The notes beneath the pieces are model-generated. The model did no database searches, was not told the origin of the DNA, and saw only the letters and a list, made by a program, of their open reading frames with translations. The translations under genes were made by a program, and so were the position numbers. This document shows positions 34,888 to 43,783 of a stretch of DNA of 45,873 nt, in pieces (the stretch's first letter is position 1; the number at the start of each line of letters is the position of its first letter). This stretch comes from Alistipes sp. Its GTDB lineage: Bacteria > Bacteroidota > Bacteroidia > Bacteroidales > Rikenellaceae. The stretch lies in the NCBI GenBank assembly GCA_017474235.1, contig JAFVIB010000031.1, forward strand, positions 1 to 45,873, in the 5' to 3' direction.

Positions 34888-36012
34888 TTACTTCGATGTA
34901 ACAACTCTGCCATCCTTAACTGCAATAACAAACGCCTGCGGAAAGACCTTACGGACTGTAGGCACTGCTGCCTGAGCCGCCTTTCGGTCGGCATACTCAC
35001 CCACGCAGTACTTATAACTAAATGCGCCATCGGCTCGCACCTGCTTTACCTTACCCTTATACGAGCCAAAGCGGGAGTCGCTTGTCGAGATAGCACTCTT
35101 ACTTGCCATAACCTGAACAGCATAGTATGTCTTTGAACTCTTTGCCGCAGGTTGCTCTTTAGGTTTATTCTGTTGCTGCGGTGCAGGTGCAGGAGCAGAC
35201 TTTACCTCCGACTGCGGAGTCTCGATAAGCAGGCTCTTCTTCACATAGGTAACATACTCTTTTACAGACTCATAGAGAGCCGTTGCAATCTCCATCTGAC
35301 CCTTCTCCGAACAGATATATTTCAACTCCGCAGAGTTTGACATAAAGCCGACCTCTGTAAGGATACTCGGCATATCGGTTGCATAGAGCACACGCAGAGG
35401 TTGCTTGCGAATACCGCGATTGACGCGACCCAACTTTGCATAGTGCTTTTGGACAAGACGCGCCATCACCTCACTATACTCGCCGTATGTAAACTGCAAA
35501 TTCTGAATATGGGCACGAACAATAGCCGCCGTACTCTTATCGGACATATCAAAGAACTCCTCCTTGTTATTGGCAAACAGAATAGCCTCATTCTCGCTTG
35601 TCTCCAACTTACTCTCTCCCATAATCAGTGTCTCAACACCTCGAGTAGCCGTGCTTTTTGGATGGGCGTTGGCGTGAATAGAGATAAACAGGTCGCCATT
35701 AGCATTATTGGCTATATCTGCTCGAGCCTGCAAATCTGCTCGAAGATTCTTCGAAAAGTGCTTATCCGTCTTGCGGGTATAGACCACCTTGACATTGGGC
35801 ATATTCTTCTCAATCATACCACCCAACTTGAGGGCAATTTGGAGATTTATATTCTTCTCCGCATAGCCGCCATAGCTCGCCCCGGGGAAGGCTCCGCCGT
35901 GACCGGCATCGATAACTATCACCTTTACACCCTGCGCAACATTTTCGCCCTGCGACTCGTTAATACCGAGTGCAAGTAGAAAAAATAAGATAATAGTTAA
36001 AAGTCTGTTCAT
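34888..36012 (-). CDS. N-acetylmuramoyl-L-alanine amidase with SPOR domain
   Basis: A 374-residue secreted enzyme that cleaves the amide bond between MurNAc and the stem peptide during cell separation. Signal peptide MNRLLTIILFFLLALGINES. The amidase_3 catalytic domain spans about 30-255 with VIDAGHGGAFPGASY (zinc His), EKNINLQIALKLG, SIHANAHP (second His) and LTEVGFMSN (catalytic Glu). A Pro/Gln-rich linker leads to a C-terminal SPOR domain (about 295-372, YYAVQVMAS, YCVGEYADRKAA) that targets septal glycan. It heads the minus-strand envelope operon, divergent from lptD. Confidence 0.94.
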   Translation of the reverse strand: MNRLLTIILFFLLALGINESQGENVAQGVKVIVIDAGHGGAFPGASYGGYAEKNINLQIALKLGGMIEKNMPNVKVVYTRKTDKHFSKNLRADLQARADIANNANGDLFISIHANAHPKSTATRGVETLIMGESKLETSENEAILFANNKEEFFDMSDKSTAAIVRAHIQNLQFTYGEYSEVMARLVQKHYAKLGRVNRGIRKQPLRVLYATDMPSILTEVGFMSNSAELKYICSEKGQMEIATALYESVKEYVTYVKKSLLIETPQSEVKSAPAPAPQQQNKPKEQPAAKSSKTYYAVQVMASKSAISTSDSRFGSYKGKVKQVRADGAFSYKYCVGEYADRKAAQAAVPTVRKVFPQAFVIAVKDGRVVTSK

Positions 36013-36067
36013 AGCTTTTGGTATAATCGAGTTTTTTCACTACCTTTACGCGCTGAAAAAAACGCGC

Positions 36068-36117
36068 ACAATGCGTACAGAGCATTGTTTTGGCGTTTTT
36101 GCCGGCTCGCCGGCAAA
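36068..36117 (+). promoter_or_regulatory. Two hairpins at the 5' end of lptD
   Basis: ACAATGC/GCATTGT (36068-36074 with 36082-36088) is a 7-bp stem that includes the ATG at 36071. TTTGCCGGC/GCCGGCAAA (36098-36106 with 36109-36117) is a 9-base perfect palindrome with a 2-base gap. A candidate box TACCTTTA lies at 36041-36048. If translation starts later, both hairpins are in the leader. Confidence 0.6.
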
Positions 36118-38899
36118 GGTACTAAAAATTATTGGATTTTTGAAAAAAATTAGACTAAAATATCTACTTGCGTTACTCATTACGCTCTTTATGGCACAAT
36201 CGATGTTCGGTTTTGCCCAATCGAGTCGTATTGACACCTCAAAACTTGCAGATGCAGCACTGCCGGCAAGTGACACCATACTCCCTGCAAAGGCAAAGAG
36301 CGACACACTTCCAACTGCGCGTCAATTAAGGGATAGTCGCCAAAATCGCCAAGTGTCGGAGAGCAACAGTACAGTTACAAAGCCGAGAGCCAAGCGCGAC
36401 AGCACTTCCGGTCGTAAACTTACCACAAGCGGTCTGAGTGAGATTGTGGAGGGTAAGAATACCGACTCGCTCTACTACGATGTTGTAAATCGCAAGGTCT
36501 ATATCTACAATCAGGGAGATATTAAGTATGCCGACAAGGGTCTGCAAGCCGACTTTATGCGTATCGATATGAATACCAAGGAGATATACGCATACGGCAA
36601 GCCCGACTCGGTAGATGGAAAGCTGACAAAGACACAGCCTGTATTTACCGATAACGGCACCAGCTTTACGATGGATACAATCAACTACAACTTCGACTCC
36701 GAGAAGGCACTTATTCAGGGTGTTGCTACCCAGCAGGGCGATGGTTGGCTTGTTGGTGGTCGAATCAAGAAGCAGCCGGACAACTCTATCAACATTCAGC
36801 ACGGAAAATATACAACTTGTGACCATACAGACCATCCGCACTTCTACTTGGCAATGACAAAGGCAAAGGTTATTCCGGGCAAGAAGATTATTACAGGTCC
36901 TGCATACCTTGTAATGGAGGATGTGCCTATCTATCCGCTCTGTATTCCGGAGGGTTTCTTCCCTATCAGTTCGGGTGCCAAGTCGGGTCTGCTGATGCCT
37001 ACATACGGTGAGGATGCCTCTCGAGGCTTCTTCCTGCGAGGTATGGGTTACTACTTTATCATCAATCAGCATCTCGACCTTGCGCTGACAGGTGGTTTCT
37101 ATACTCTCGGCTCGTGGGAGGTAAATGCGGCATCCCGCTATATCAAGCGATACAAATATAGCGGAAACCTCAACTTCGACTTCTCGAGTATCAAAACCGG
37201 AGATAAGGGCGAGCCTGACTATATCAAGCAGAACAACTTTAAGTTCACTTGGACACACTCTCAAGACCCGAAGGCAAACCCGGGCTCTACATTCTCTGCT
37301 TCGGTAAACCTCGCCACAAGTGGTTATAGCAAGTACTCTGCAACATCGCTGAACGACATTCTCGCGACGCAGACCAACTCATCTATCTCATACTCAAAGA
37401 GTTGGGCAGGTACTCCGTTCTCATTCTCGATGAATATGGGTATTTCGCAGAACTCGCAGACCAGAGCCCTATCGGTAAACTTCCCTAATATGGTCTTCAA
37501 TGTGGCGCGTATCTATCCGTTCAAGCGCAAGGAGGCTGTGGGTAAGCAGCGTTGGTATGAGAAGATTTCGTTTACCTACACCGGTAAGCTGACAAACTCG
37601 GCATCTGCTCCGGAGAGTGAGATTTTCACAAAGCAGACACTGAAGAATATGAAGAACGGTATCGAGCACTCTATTCCGGTATCGTCATCATTCACACTCT
37701 TCAAGTATATCAACCTCACTCCGTCGTTTAACTATACCGAGCGTTGGTACTTCAAGCGACAGATGCAGGAGTGGAACCCTACAACCAATAAAATCGACAA
37801 GCTCGACCCTGAGTATGGTTTCTACCGCATCTACAACTACAACGCCTCTGTATCTCTCAACACGACCATCTACGGTATGTGGCAGATGAAGAGCAAGACG
37901 GCAAAGGTGCAGGCTGTACGCCACACAATAACCCCATCTGTCGGAGCTTCGTATGTACCTGACTTCGGTAATCAGAAGTACGGTTTCTACAAGGTCGTTC
38001 AGGCTGACTCTTTAGGTGGTTATACGGTCTATTCTCCATACTCTGATAACGCTTACGGTGTTCCGGGTCGCGGAGCCTCTGCATCGCTCAACTTCGCCCT
38101 CAAGCAGAGCCTTGAGATGAAGGTACTCAGCAAGCGCGACACCTCGGGCGTAAAGAAGATTAAACTTATTGACGATTTGTCACTCAGCGGCTCGTATAAC
38201 TTCCTTGCCGACTCGTTGGGTCTGTCAAACATCAATGTCTCGCTCAGAACAACCATCTACGGCAACTTCGGTATCAACCTCTCGGCTACTCTCGACCCTT
38301 ATCAGGTAACTCCGCAGGGTGTGAGAATAAATAAGCTTATGTGGGCAAAGGGTCTGCCGGGTCGTGTGATGAATACCGGCTGGAGTTTCGGTTATACATT
38401 CAAGTCGCGTGATGACAAGTCTCAAGCGGCAATTAACGATATTAACTCCATACCTCCGGAGTACTTCAATCCATTCTCCGACCCGTATGGACTTATGGAC
38501 CCTGTATTACGAAGGCAATATATGGCACAGGCATACTACGACTTCTCGATACCGTGGAATATCGGATTTAACTATGTCATCAGTTACAGTGCCCAATATA
38601 CAAACAACGGTACTACGGGATATAAAAAGAATATAAATCAGACTATCGGTTTCAACGGTAGTATAAACCTTACGCCAAAGACAGGTATCTCGTTCACGAG
38701 TGGTTTCGATATACAAAATCGAAAACTTACAACCACCTCCATATCCATCACTCGAGATTTGCACTGCTGGCAGATGTCGTTTGTATGGATACCGTTTGGT
38801 ACTCACCGCAGTTGGAGTTTCAACATCGGAGTCAAGGCAGCATCGCTTGCCGATTTGAAGTACGACAAGAGTCAGAGTATGTACGACAACCTATTCTAA
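36071..38899 (+). CDS. lptD: LPS-assembly outer-membrane protein LptD-like
   Basis: LptD inserts LPS into the outer leaflet of the outer membrane. The protein has up to 942 residues. An N-terminal OstA-like beta-jellyroll region covers about 130-300 (VVNRKVYIYNQGDIKYADKG, GVATQQGDGWLVGGRIKK). A large C-terminal barrel follows (IYPLCIPEGFFPI, LLMPTYGEDASRGFFLRGMG, repeated aromatic strands), ending in YDNLF. The start is uncertain: ATG 36071 adds about 23 residues before a good signal peptide (KKIRLKYLLALLITLFM), while TTG 36140 would start right at it. The ATG lies inside a hairpin. Length and pattern fit Bacteroidota LptD. It ends next to grpE. Confidence 0.88.
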   Translation: MRTEHCFGVFAGSPAKVLKIIGFLKKIRLKYLLALLITLFMAQSMFGFAQSSRIDTSKLADAALPASDTILPAKAKSDTLPTARQLRDSRQNRQVSESNSTVTKPRAKRDSTSGRKLTTSGLSEIVEGKNTDSLYYDVVNRKVYIYNQGDIKYADKGLQADFMRIDMNTKEIYAYGKPDSVDGKLTKTQPVFTDNGTSFTMDTINYNFDSEKALIQGVATQQGDGWLVGGRIKKQPDNSINIQHGKYTTCDHTDHPHFYLAMTKAKVIPGKKIITGPAYLVMEDVPIYPLCIPEGFFPISSGAKSGLLMPTYGEDASRGFFLRGMGYYFIINQHLDLALTGGFYTLGSWEVNAASRYIKRYKYSGNLNFDFSSIKTGDKGEPDYIKQNNFKFTWTHSQDPKANPGSTFSASVNLATSGYSKYSATSLNDILATQTNSSISYSKSWAGTPFSFSMNMGISQNSQTRALSVNFPNMVFNVARIYPFKRKEAVGKQRWYEKISFTYTGKLTNSASAPESEIFTKQTLKNMKNGIEHSIPVSSSFTLFKYINLTPSFNYTERWYFKRQMQEWNPTTNKIDKLDPEYGFYRIYNYNASVSLNTTIYGMWQMKSKTAKVQAVRHTITPSVGASYVPDFGNQKYGFYKVVQADSLGGYTVYSPYSDNAYGVPGRGASASLNFALKQSLEMKVLSKRDTSGVKKIKLIDDLSLSGSYNFLADSLGLSNINVSLRTTIYGNFGINLSATLDPYQVTPQGVRINKLMWAKGLPGRVMNTGWSFGYTFKSRDDKSQAAINDINSIPPEYFNPFSDPYGLMDPVLRRQYMAQAYYDFSIPWNIGFNYVISYSAQYTNNGTTGYKKNINQTIGFNGSINLTPKTGISFTSGFDIQNRKLTTTSISITRDLHCWQMSFVWIPFGTHRSWSFNIGVKAASLADLKYDKSQSMYDNLF

Positions 38900-38959
38900 A
38901 TGGGTTTCGGTACAGCTTTTGCCAATAATATACTACAGAAGATAATTAAAAATATTGAT

Positions 38960-39535
38960 ATGACTAAAAAACACACTGACAATCAAGAGGTTAAAGAGCA
39001 GACAACCATTAACGAGGGTGCTGAGACACCCAATGTAGAGAACACTTCGACAGACAATATGGCAGAGCAGAGTCAGGAGCAGACTGACACTGTGGCAGAG
39101 AAACCTGCTGAGGAGCAGATTGATTGGAAAGACCAATATATTCGCTTACAGGCAGAGTTTGACAACTTCCGCAAGCGTACAATCCGCGAGAAGATGGACC
39201 TTATTCAGAGTGGCGGTAGCGATATTCTGAAGGCTATACTTCCTATTCTTGACGATATGCAGCGCGCTACGGCTGCCTCAGAGAAGAGTGATGACATCGA
39301 GGCTCTGCGCGAGGGAGAGAAGTTGGTTGTACAGAAGTTTATCGACACTCTAAAACAGAAGAAGGTTGTAGAGATTGAGGCTCTTGATGCCCCATTTGAC
39401 GAGAATCTGCACGAGGCTGTTGCACGCTTTGCTGCAGGCGAGGAGAAGAGAGGCAAGGTTATCGATGTTGTTGAGCGCGGATATATGCTCGGCGACAAGG
39501 TGCTTCGTTTTGCTAAAGTTGTTGTGGGAGAGTAA
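38960..39535 (+). CDS. grpE: Nucleotide exchange factor GrpE
   Basis: GrpE releases ADP from DnaK in the Hsp70 cycle. From ATG 38960 it has 191 residues; an in-frame ATG at 38900 directly after the lptD stop would add 20 residues unlike GrpE. An acidic, Gln/Glu-rich disordered start is followed by the coiled coil (WKDQYIRLQAEFDNFRKRTI near 56-75). The beta-domain has PFDENLHEAVARF and the closing signature VIDVVERGYMLGDKVLRFAK. dnaJ follows 3 bases later. dnaK is not in this window, as is common in this phylum. Confidence 0.96.
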   Translation: MTKKHTDNQEVKEQTTINEGAETPNVENTSTDNMAEQSQEQTDTVAEKPAEEQIDWKDQYIRLQAEFDNFRKRTIREKMDLIQSGGSDILKAILPILDDMQRATAASEKSDDIEALREGEKLVVQKFIDTLKQKKVVEIEALDAPFDENLHEAVARFAAGEEKRGKVIDVVERGYMLGDKVLRFAKVVVGE

Positions 39536-39538
39536 ATT

Positions 39539-40717
39539 ATGGCAGAGAAGAGAGATTATTATGAGGTGCTTGGCATTGAGAAGAATGCCAATGCAGATGA
39601 GATAAAGAAGGCGTATCGTAAGACTGCGCTCAAGTATCACCCCGACCGTAACCCTGACAATAAGGAGGCTGAGGAGAAGTTCAAAGAGGCTGCTGAGGCA
39701 TACGATGTACTCTCCAACCCCGATAAGAGGGCTCGTTACGACCAATTTGGTCACGCAGGTATGAGCGGTGCTGCCGGAGGTGGCTTCGGTGGCGGATTTA
39801 GCGGTGGCGGATTCTCTATGGAGGATATCTTCTCGCAATTTGGAGATATTTTCGGCGGAGGTTTCGGCTTCGGCGGCAGTGGCGGTGGCGGTGGCAGAAC
39901 ACGCCAAAAGGTCAATCGCGGCTCTGATATTCGTGTACGCGTAAGTCTCACCCTTGAGGAGATAGCAAATGGCGTAACCAAGAAACTCAAGCTCAACAAG
40001 AATATCGCTTGTGATGCTTGTGGTGGCAGTGGCGCAAAGGATGCCTCTTCGCGCGTAACTTGTACAAATTGTAACGGCTCGGGAGTTGTCTTTCAGGTAC
40101 AAAACACATTCTTCGGTCGTATGCAGTCACAGAGCGTATGTCCTGTCTGCGGCGGTCAGGGTACCGTTATCAAGGATAAGTGTAGCAAGTGTTCGGGCGA
40201 GGGTGTAATCAAAGGCAGCGAGGTTGTCGAGTTTACTATCCCAGCCGGCGTTGCCGAGGGCATGATGATTACCGTATCGGGTAAGGGTAATGCTGCTCGT
40301 CAGGGTGGTGTAAATGGCGACTTGCTCGTAGTTATCGAGGAGCAGGCTGATCCACGCTTTATTCGTGACGGTGCAAACCTTATTCACAACCTCACTATTC
40401 CTGTTACAACAGCTTTGGCAGGTGGCGAGGTAGAGGTACCGACAATTACCGGAAAGGCTAAGATAAACATTGCAGCCGGAACACAGGCGGGCAAGGTACT
40501 CCGTCTGCGCGGCAAGGGTCTGCCGGCGATAAACAGCTATGGCAGCCACAACGGCACGGGAGATTTGCTTGTAGTGGTAGATATTGCAATACCGTCATCA
40601 CTCAACTCGGAGGAGAAGGAGTTGGTGGCAAAACTTGCACAGATGCCGCACTTCCGTAATCCGGAGAAGAGCTCTAAGCAGAATATCTTTGAGCGAATGA
40701 AGGACTTTTTTAACTAA
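39539..40717 (+). CDS. dnaJ: Chaperone DnaJ (Hsp40)
   Basis: A complete type I DnaJ of 392 residues. The J-domain with the HPD motif (YHPDRNPDN) covers about 4-70. A Gly/Phe-rich region follows at about 76-122. The zinc-finger domain has four CxxCxGxG repeats: [24 protein letters not shown] and CSKCSGEG. Substrate-binding C-terminal domains I and II complete it. DnaJ delivers unfolded proteins to DnaK and stimulates its ATPase. It forms an operon with grpE. A palindromic repeat starts 5 bases after its stop and may end the transcript. Confidence 0.98.
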   Translation: MAEKRDYYEVLGIEKNANADEIKKAYRKTALKYHPDRNPDNKEAEEKFKEAAEAYDVLSNPDKRARYDQFGHAGMSGAAGGGFGGGFSGGGFSMEDIFSQFGDIFGGGFGFGGSGGGGGRTRQKVNRGSDIRVRVSLTLEEIANGVTKKLKLNKNIACDACGGSGAKDASSRVTCTNCNGSGVVFQVQNTFFGRMQSQSVCPVCGGQGTVIKDKCSKCSGEGVIKGSEVVEFTIPAGVAEGMMITVSGKGNAARQGGVNGDLLVVIEEQADPRFIRDGANLIHNLTIPVTTALAGGEVEVPTITGKAKINIAAGTQAGKVLRLRGKGLPAINSYGSHNGTGDLLVVVDIAIPSSLNSEEKELVAKLAQMPHFRNPEKSSKQNIFERMKDFFN

Positions 40718-40722
40718 CAGAT

Positions 40723-40882
40723 GGTAGGTTCTGTAAATTAGGTCGAGACGATTTTGGAGGTTATTTCGAGCAGGTTTTGCAGCTCTTTTGAGGACGCAAT
40801 AACCTATTGTAACCAAAAGCGACCGAAATAGAATCTACCCTGAAATAGAACTAACGATTATCCTAATTTATAGAACATACTA
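40723..40882 (+). repeat. Intergenic palindromic element, copy C (160 bp)
   Basis: Terminal inverted repeats GGTAGGTTCTGTAAATTAGG (40723-40742) and CCTAATTTATAGAACATACT (40862-40881) match at 17 of 20 positions. The tip is CGCAATA/ACCTATTGT near 40795-40810. Compared with copy B the left arm is colinear, but the right arm lacks about 30 bases that in B lie between two AAAGCGAC direct repeats. It lies between dnaJ and a small membrane protein gene and ends 5 bases before that start codon. Confidence 0.88.
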
Positions 40883-40887
40883 ACTAT

Positions 40888-41298
40888 ATGGGACTGTTTT
40901 CACCTCCAAAGAAGAGAGCCAATCAGTTTAACTACATTCCGCGTTACTACGATCCTGAGAAGGAGCGTCGTGAGCAGCGTCGTCGTGAGCTGAGAGGTGA
41001 GAGTGCAGACGACACTACGCCATATACCCCGGGAAAGTATATCCGCACTGTCCGCGAGGCGCGTGCAGAGCGCAAGGCTCAGCAGAAGTCGGACAATGGC
41101 ACACCAAGAGCAGTTATCTTCTTTGGCATTGCGATAATTATTGTAGTGGCATATATGCTTGTTCCCCGCATTGTGAACATTATAACTATGGCAGGCAAGA
41201 AGGCAGACCCTGCCGTTGAGCAGGCTGAGTATGAGCACGAAGTATTCAACCCATACACACCAATTACTATTGTACCAAACGACTACCAAGAGGAGTAA
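40888..41298 (+). CDS. Small conserved membrane protein of unknown function, upstream of mutL
   Basis: A 136-residue protein with a basic, charged cytoplasmic N-terminus (PRYYDPEKERREQRRRELRG near 19-38), one membrane helix at about 76-97 (VIFFGIAIIIVVAYMLVPRI) and a short acidic tail. The start MGLFSPPKKRANQFNYIPRY is like that of small proteins I recall next to mutL in other Bacteroidales. No domain with known function is visible. Its start codon follows the right terminal repeat of palindromic element C by 5 bases, and it ends 6 bases before mutL. Confidence 0.78.
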   Translation: MGLFSPPKKRANQFNYIPRYYDPEKERREQRRRELRGESADDTTPYTPGKYIRTVREARAERKAQQKSDNGTPRAVIFFGIAIIIVVAYMLVPRIVNIITMAGKKADPAVEQAEYEHEVFNPYTPITIVPNDYQEE

Positions 41299-41304
41299 CA
41301 ATAT

Positions 41305-43155
41305 ATGGCAGATCGCATCAGACTACTACCCGAGATTATCTCCAACCAAATAAAGGCGGGAGAGGTTGTCGAGTACCCATCATCGGCTATTAAGGAGATG
41401 GTGGAGAATGCTATTGATGCCGGCGCGACAAAAGTCACTGTAAACTTTATCAATGGCGGACGCGACCTTATACAGATTATAGACAACGGCTGCGGAATGT
41501 CGCCAAGTGATGCCCGTATGGCGTTTGAGTGCCACGCAACAAGCAAAATCAAGGAGTTAGACGACATCTATGCCCTATCGACCTTCGGTTTCCGTGGCGA
41601 GGCGTTGGCATCTATTGCCGCCATATCTCAGGTAGAGCTTACAACCCGTCAGAGGGATGCCGAAGTGGGTACAAAGGTTGTTATAAACGGTGGTGAGTTT
41701 GCCAGCCAGACACCCGTTGCGACACCTGTTGGCTCACAATTTACGGTGCGTAATATATTCTACAACACCCCGGGCAGACGCAAGTTTATCGACGAGCGTC
41801 AGTCTCAGTTGCCAAATATGATAAAGACCGAATTTCGCCGTATTGCCCTCTGCCATCCCGAGGTGGCTATGGAGCTGATGTCGGATAAATCGTCTATCTA
41901 CTCACTGCCAAAATCGTCGCTCTTTGAGCGAATTATCGGCATTGTAGGCTCGGCAGCAAAGAAGAACTTTATCGAGGTGGGTGTAGAGACCTCTATTGCA
42001 AAGATTGAGGGTTATATCTCGCGTGCATCGGCTGCCAAGGTGCGAGCAGACCAATATCTGTTTGTCAATGGTCGCTACTTCAAGTCGCCGTACTTTAACA
42101 AGGCGATAATCAAGGCTTATGAGCACCTTATCCCTGCCGGCTCACAGCCGTCGTTCTTTATATATCTGACGGTCAATCCCGAGAGGGTCGATGTCAATGT
42201 ACACGCACAGAAAATCGAGGTGCGCTTTGCCGATACTGATGCCATTTGGCAGATTATCAACGCCGCAGTGAGGGAGAGCCTCGCAAAGACCGGCTCAATA
42301 TCGATGATGGACTTTGAGGCAGAGGATTTGATAGATATTCCTGTAGCTACAACGGGCGTGAGCTATCAGATGCCGAAAGAGACCACTTGTGACAACTACA
42401 ACCCTTTTGCTACGGAGGGTGTAAGTGGTAATACGCGACCTTTAAAGAGTACCTTCTCCGATATAGGTCTTGAATTTAGTAGCAGAAGTGCAGCAGATGA
42501 CTTCTCGATGCCTGCAACAAATAGCAATTTTGAGTTCGACTTTATAGATTCTGAGCCGAGTGAGCAGTATCTTGAGTTGGATTCGGCAATAGATACCACA
42601 ATCAGTGCCGTACACTACATCGGCAGAAGGTACGCCTCGCTGATGATTGGCGGAGTGCTATGCGCCATAGATCTGACAAGGGCGCGTGAGCGTATTCTCT
42701 TTGACCGTTATGCAGCAGTGCTTGATGGTGGCAGGAGTGTATCGCAACAGCTACTATTTCCGCAGCGTCTGACACTGTCAGATAGCGAGTACTCTCTTAT
42801 TGAGGAGTGGGCGGTAGATTTTGCTGCGCTCGGTTTTGATATTGCAATGCTTGGCAACTCATCTATTGATGTAAAGGGCATTCCGGCAGACCTCAATGCA
42901 GAGCGTATAGATATTGCCATATACGAGTTACTGCAAAGCCTTGCTCTGCCACACGAGGTGGAGAGTATGCGCCGCGAGCAGATGGCTCTCACGCTGGCGC
43001 AGAGTCAGGCGGCAACAAAGGTTCAATACACACAGGCAGATGCCGAGGCGATTGCAAATCAGCTTATGGAGTGTGCAAACCACCAAACGACCCCTTCGGG
43101 CAAGAGCATTATTACATTTATAACACTTGACGACATACAACAAAAATTAGCATAA
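41305..43155 (+). CDS. mutL: DNA mismatch repair protein MutL with degenerate endonuclease motifs
   Basis: MutL couples mismatch recognition by MutS to strand removal. The N-terminal GHKL ATPase is intact: ENAIDAGATKV near 33, DNGCGMSPSDAR near 60, ATSKIKELDDI and TFGFRGEALASIAAISQV near 93-110. The C-terminal dimerisation domain lacks the endonuclease sites of most MutL proteins. The DQHA-x2-E-x4-E motif is replaced by IDLTRARERILFDRY from about D456, and the CPHGRP segment by TTPSGKS near residues 595-601. Nicking activity is therefore doubtful. At 616 residues it has normal length. It is followed 1 base later by the rhomboid gene. Confidence 0.94.
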   Translation: MADRIRLLPEIISNQIKAGEVVEYPSSAIKEMVENAIDAGATKVTVNFINGGRDLIQIIDNGCGMSPSDARMAFECHATSKIKELDDIYALSTFGFRGEALASIAAISQVELTTRQRDAEVGTKVVINGGEFASQTPVATPVGSQFTVRNIFYNTPGRRKFIDERQSQLPNMIKTEFRRIALCHPEVAMELMSDKSSIYSLPKSSLFERIIGIVGSAAKKNFIEVGVETSIAKIEGYISRASAAKVRADQYLFVNGRYFKSPYFNKAIIKAYEHLIPAGSQPSFFIYLTVNPERVDVNVHAQKIEVRFADTDAIWQIINAAVRESLAKTGSISMMDFEAEDLIDIPVATTGVSYQMPKETTCDNYNPFATEGVSGNTRPLKSTFSDIGLEFSSRSAADDFSMPATNSNFEFDFIDSEPSEQYLELDSAIDTTISAVHYIGRRYASLMIGGVLCAIDLTRARERILFDRYAAVLDGGRSVSQQLLFPQRLTLSDSEYSLIEEWAVDFAALGFDIAMLGNSSIDVKGIPADLNAERIDIAIYELLQSLALPHEVESMRREQMALTLAQSQAATKVQYTQADAEAIANQLMECANHQTTPSGKSIITFITLDDIQQKLA

Positions 43156-43156
43156 A

Positions 43157-43771
43157 ATGGCAAATCCGGCATTCAAGACCCCTCCTGCGGTCAAAAACCT
43201 TATAATAGCAAACTGTCTGATATTTTTGGCAACATACCTCATCCCGAAGGTCAATACACTGCTTGGCACATATGGTCAGCTCTTTTGGGTGGGTTCGCCA
43301 AACTTCCACATCTATCAGTTTGTCAGCTATATGTTTCTGCACGGCAGCTTCAGCCACCTATTTTTCAATATGTTTGCGCTGTGGATGTTTGGCAGGACTC
43401 TTGAATATGAACTTGGTACAAAGCGTTTTCTGATATACTACTTTGTCTGCGGTATAGGTGCGGCACTATTTCAGATTGCGGTTGCTTGGGCAGCGGGCGA
43501 GTACTACTTTACGATGCTCGGAGCCTCGGGAGCGACAATGGGTCTGCTTATGGCTTTTGGAGTGATGCACCCTAATAATCAGATATTTATCTTCCCTTTC
43601 CCTATGCCTATAAAGGCAAAGTGGTTTGTTATCGGATATATTATTCTTGAGGTACTACAGGGCTGGGGTGTCTCCGGCGACGGCATTGCCCATTTTGCCC
43701 ATGTGGGAGGTATGCTCTGGGGCTGGGCACTGCTTCAGTATTGGAAAAATAAACGAGTAATTTGGTTTTAA
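43157..43771 (+). CDS. Rhomboid-family intramembrane serine protease
   Basis: A 204-residue six-helix membrane protein of the rhomboid family. The catalytic dyad is visible: S124 in LGASGATMG and H182 in HFAHVGGMLWGW. H62, H67 and N71 in HGSFSHLFFNMFAL supply the oxyanion-side motif. The length is that of a minimal bacterial rhomboid without soluble domains. Substrates cannot be predicted. It starts 1 base after mutL and precedes the EEP hydrolase gene by 12 bases. Confidence 0.93.
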   Translation: MANPAFKTPPAVKNLIIANCLIFLATYLIPKVNTLLGTYGQLFWVGSPNFHIYQFVSYMFLHGSFSHLFFNMFALWMFGRTLEYELGTKRFLIYYFVCGIGAALFQIAVAWAAGEYYFTMLGASGATMGLLMAFGVMHPNNQIFIFPFPMPIKAKWFVIGYIILEVLQGWGVSGDGIAHFAHVGGMLWGWALLQYWKNKRVIWF

Positions 43772-43783
43772 GAAGCTACTTAG

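Noticed and set aside
36326-37264. 312-codon open frame antisense to lptD
   Set aside because: The plus-strand LptD frame is continuous and matches the family; the antisense product has shadow-like, Cys/Leu/Arg-rich composition.
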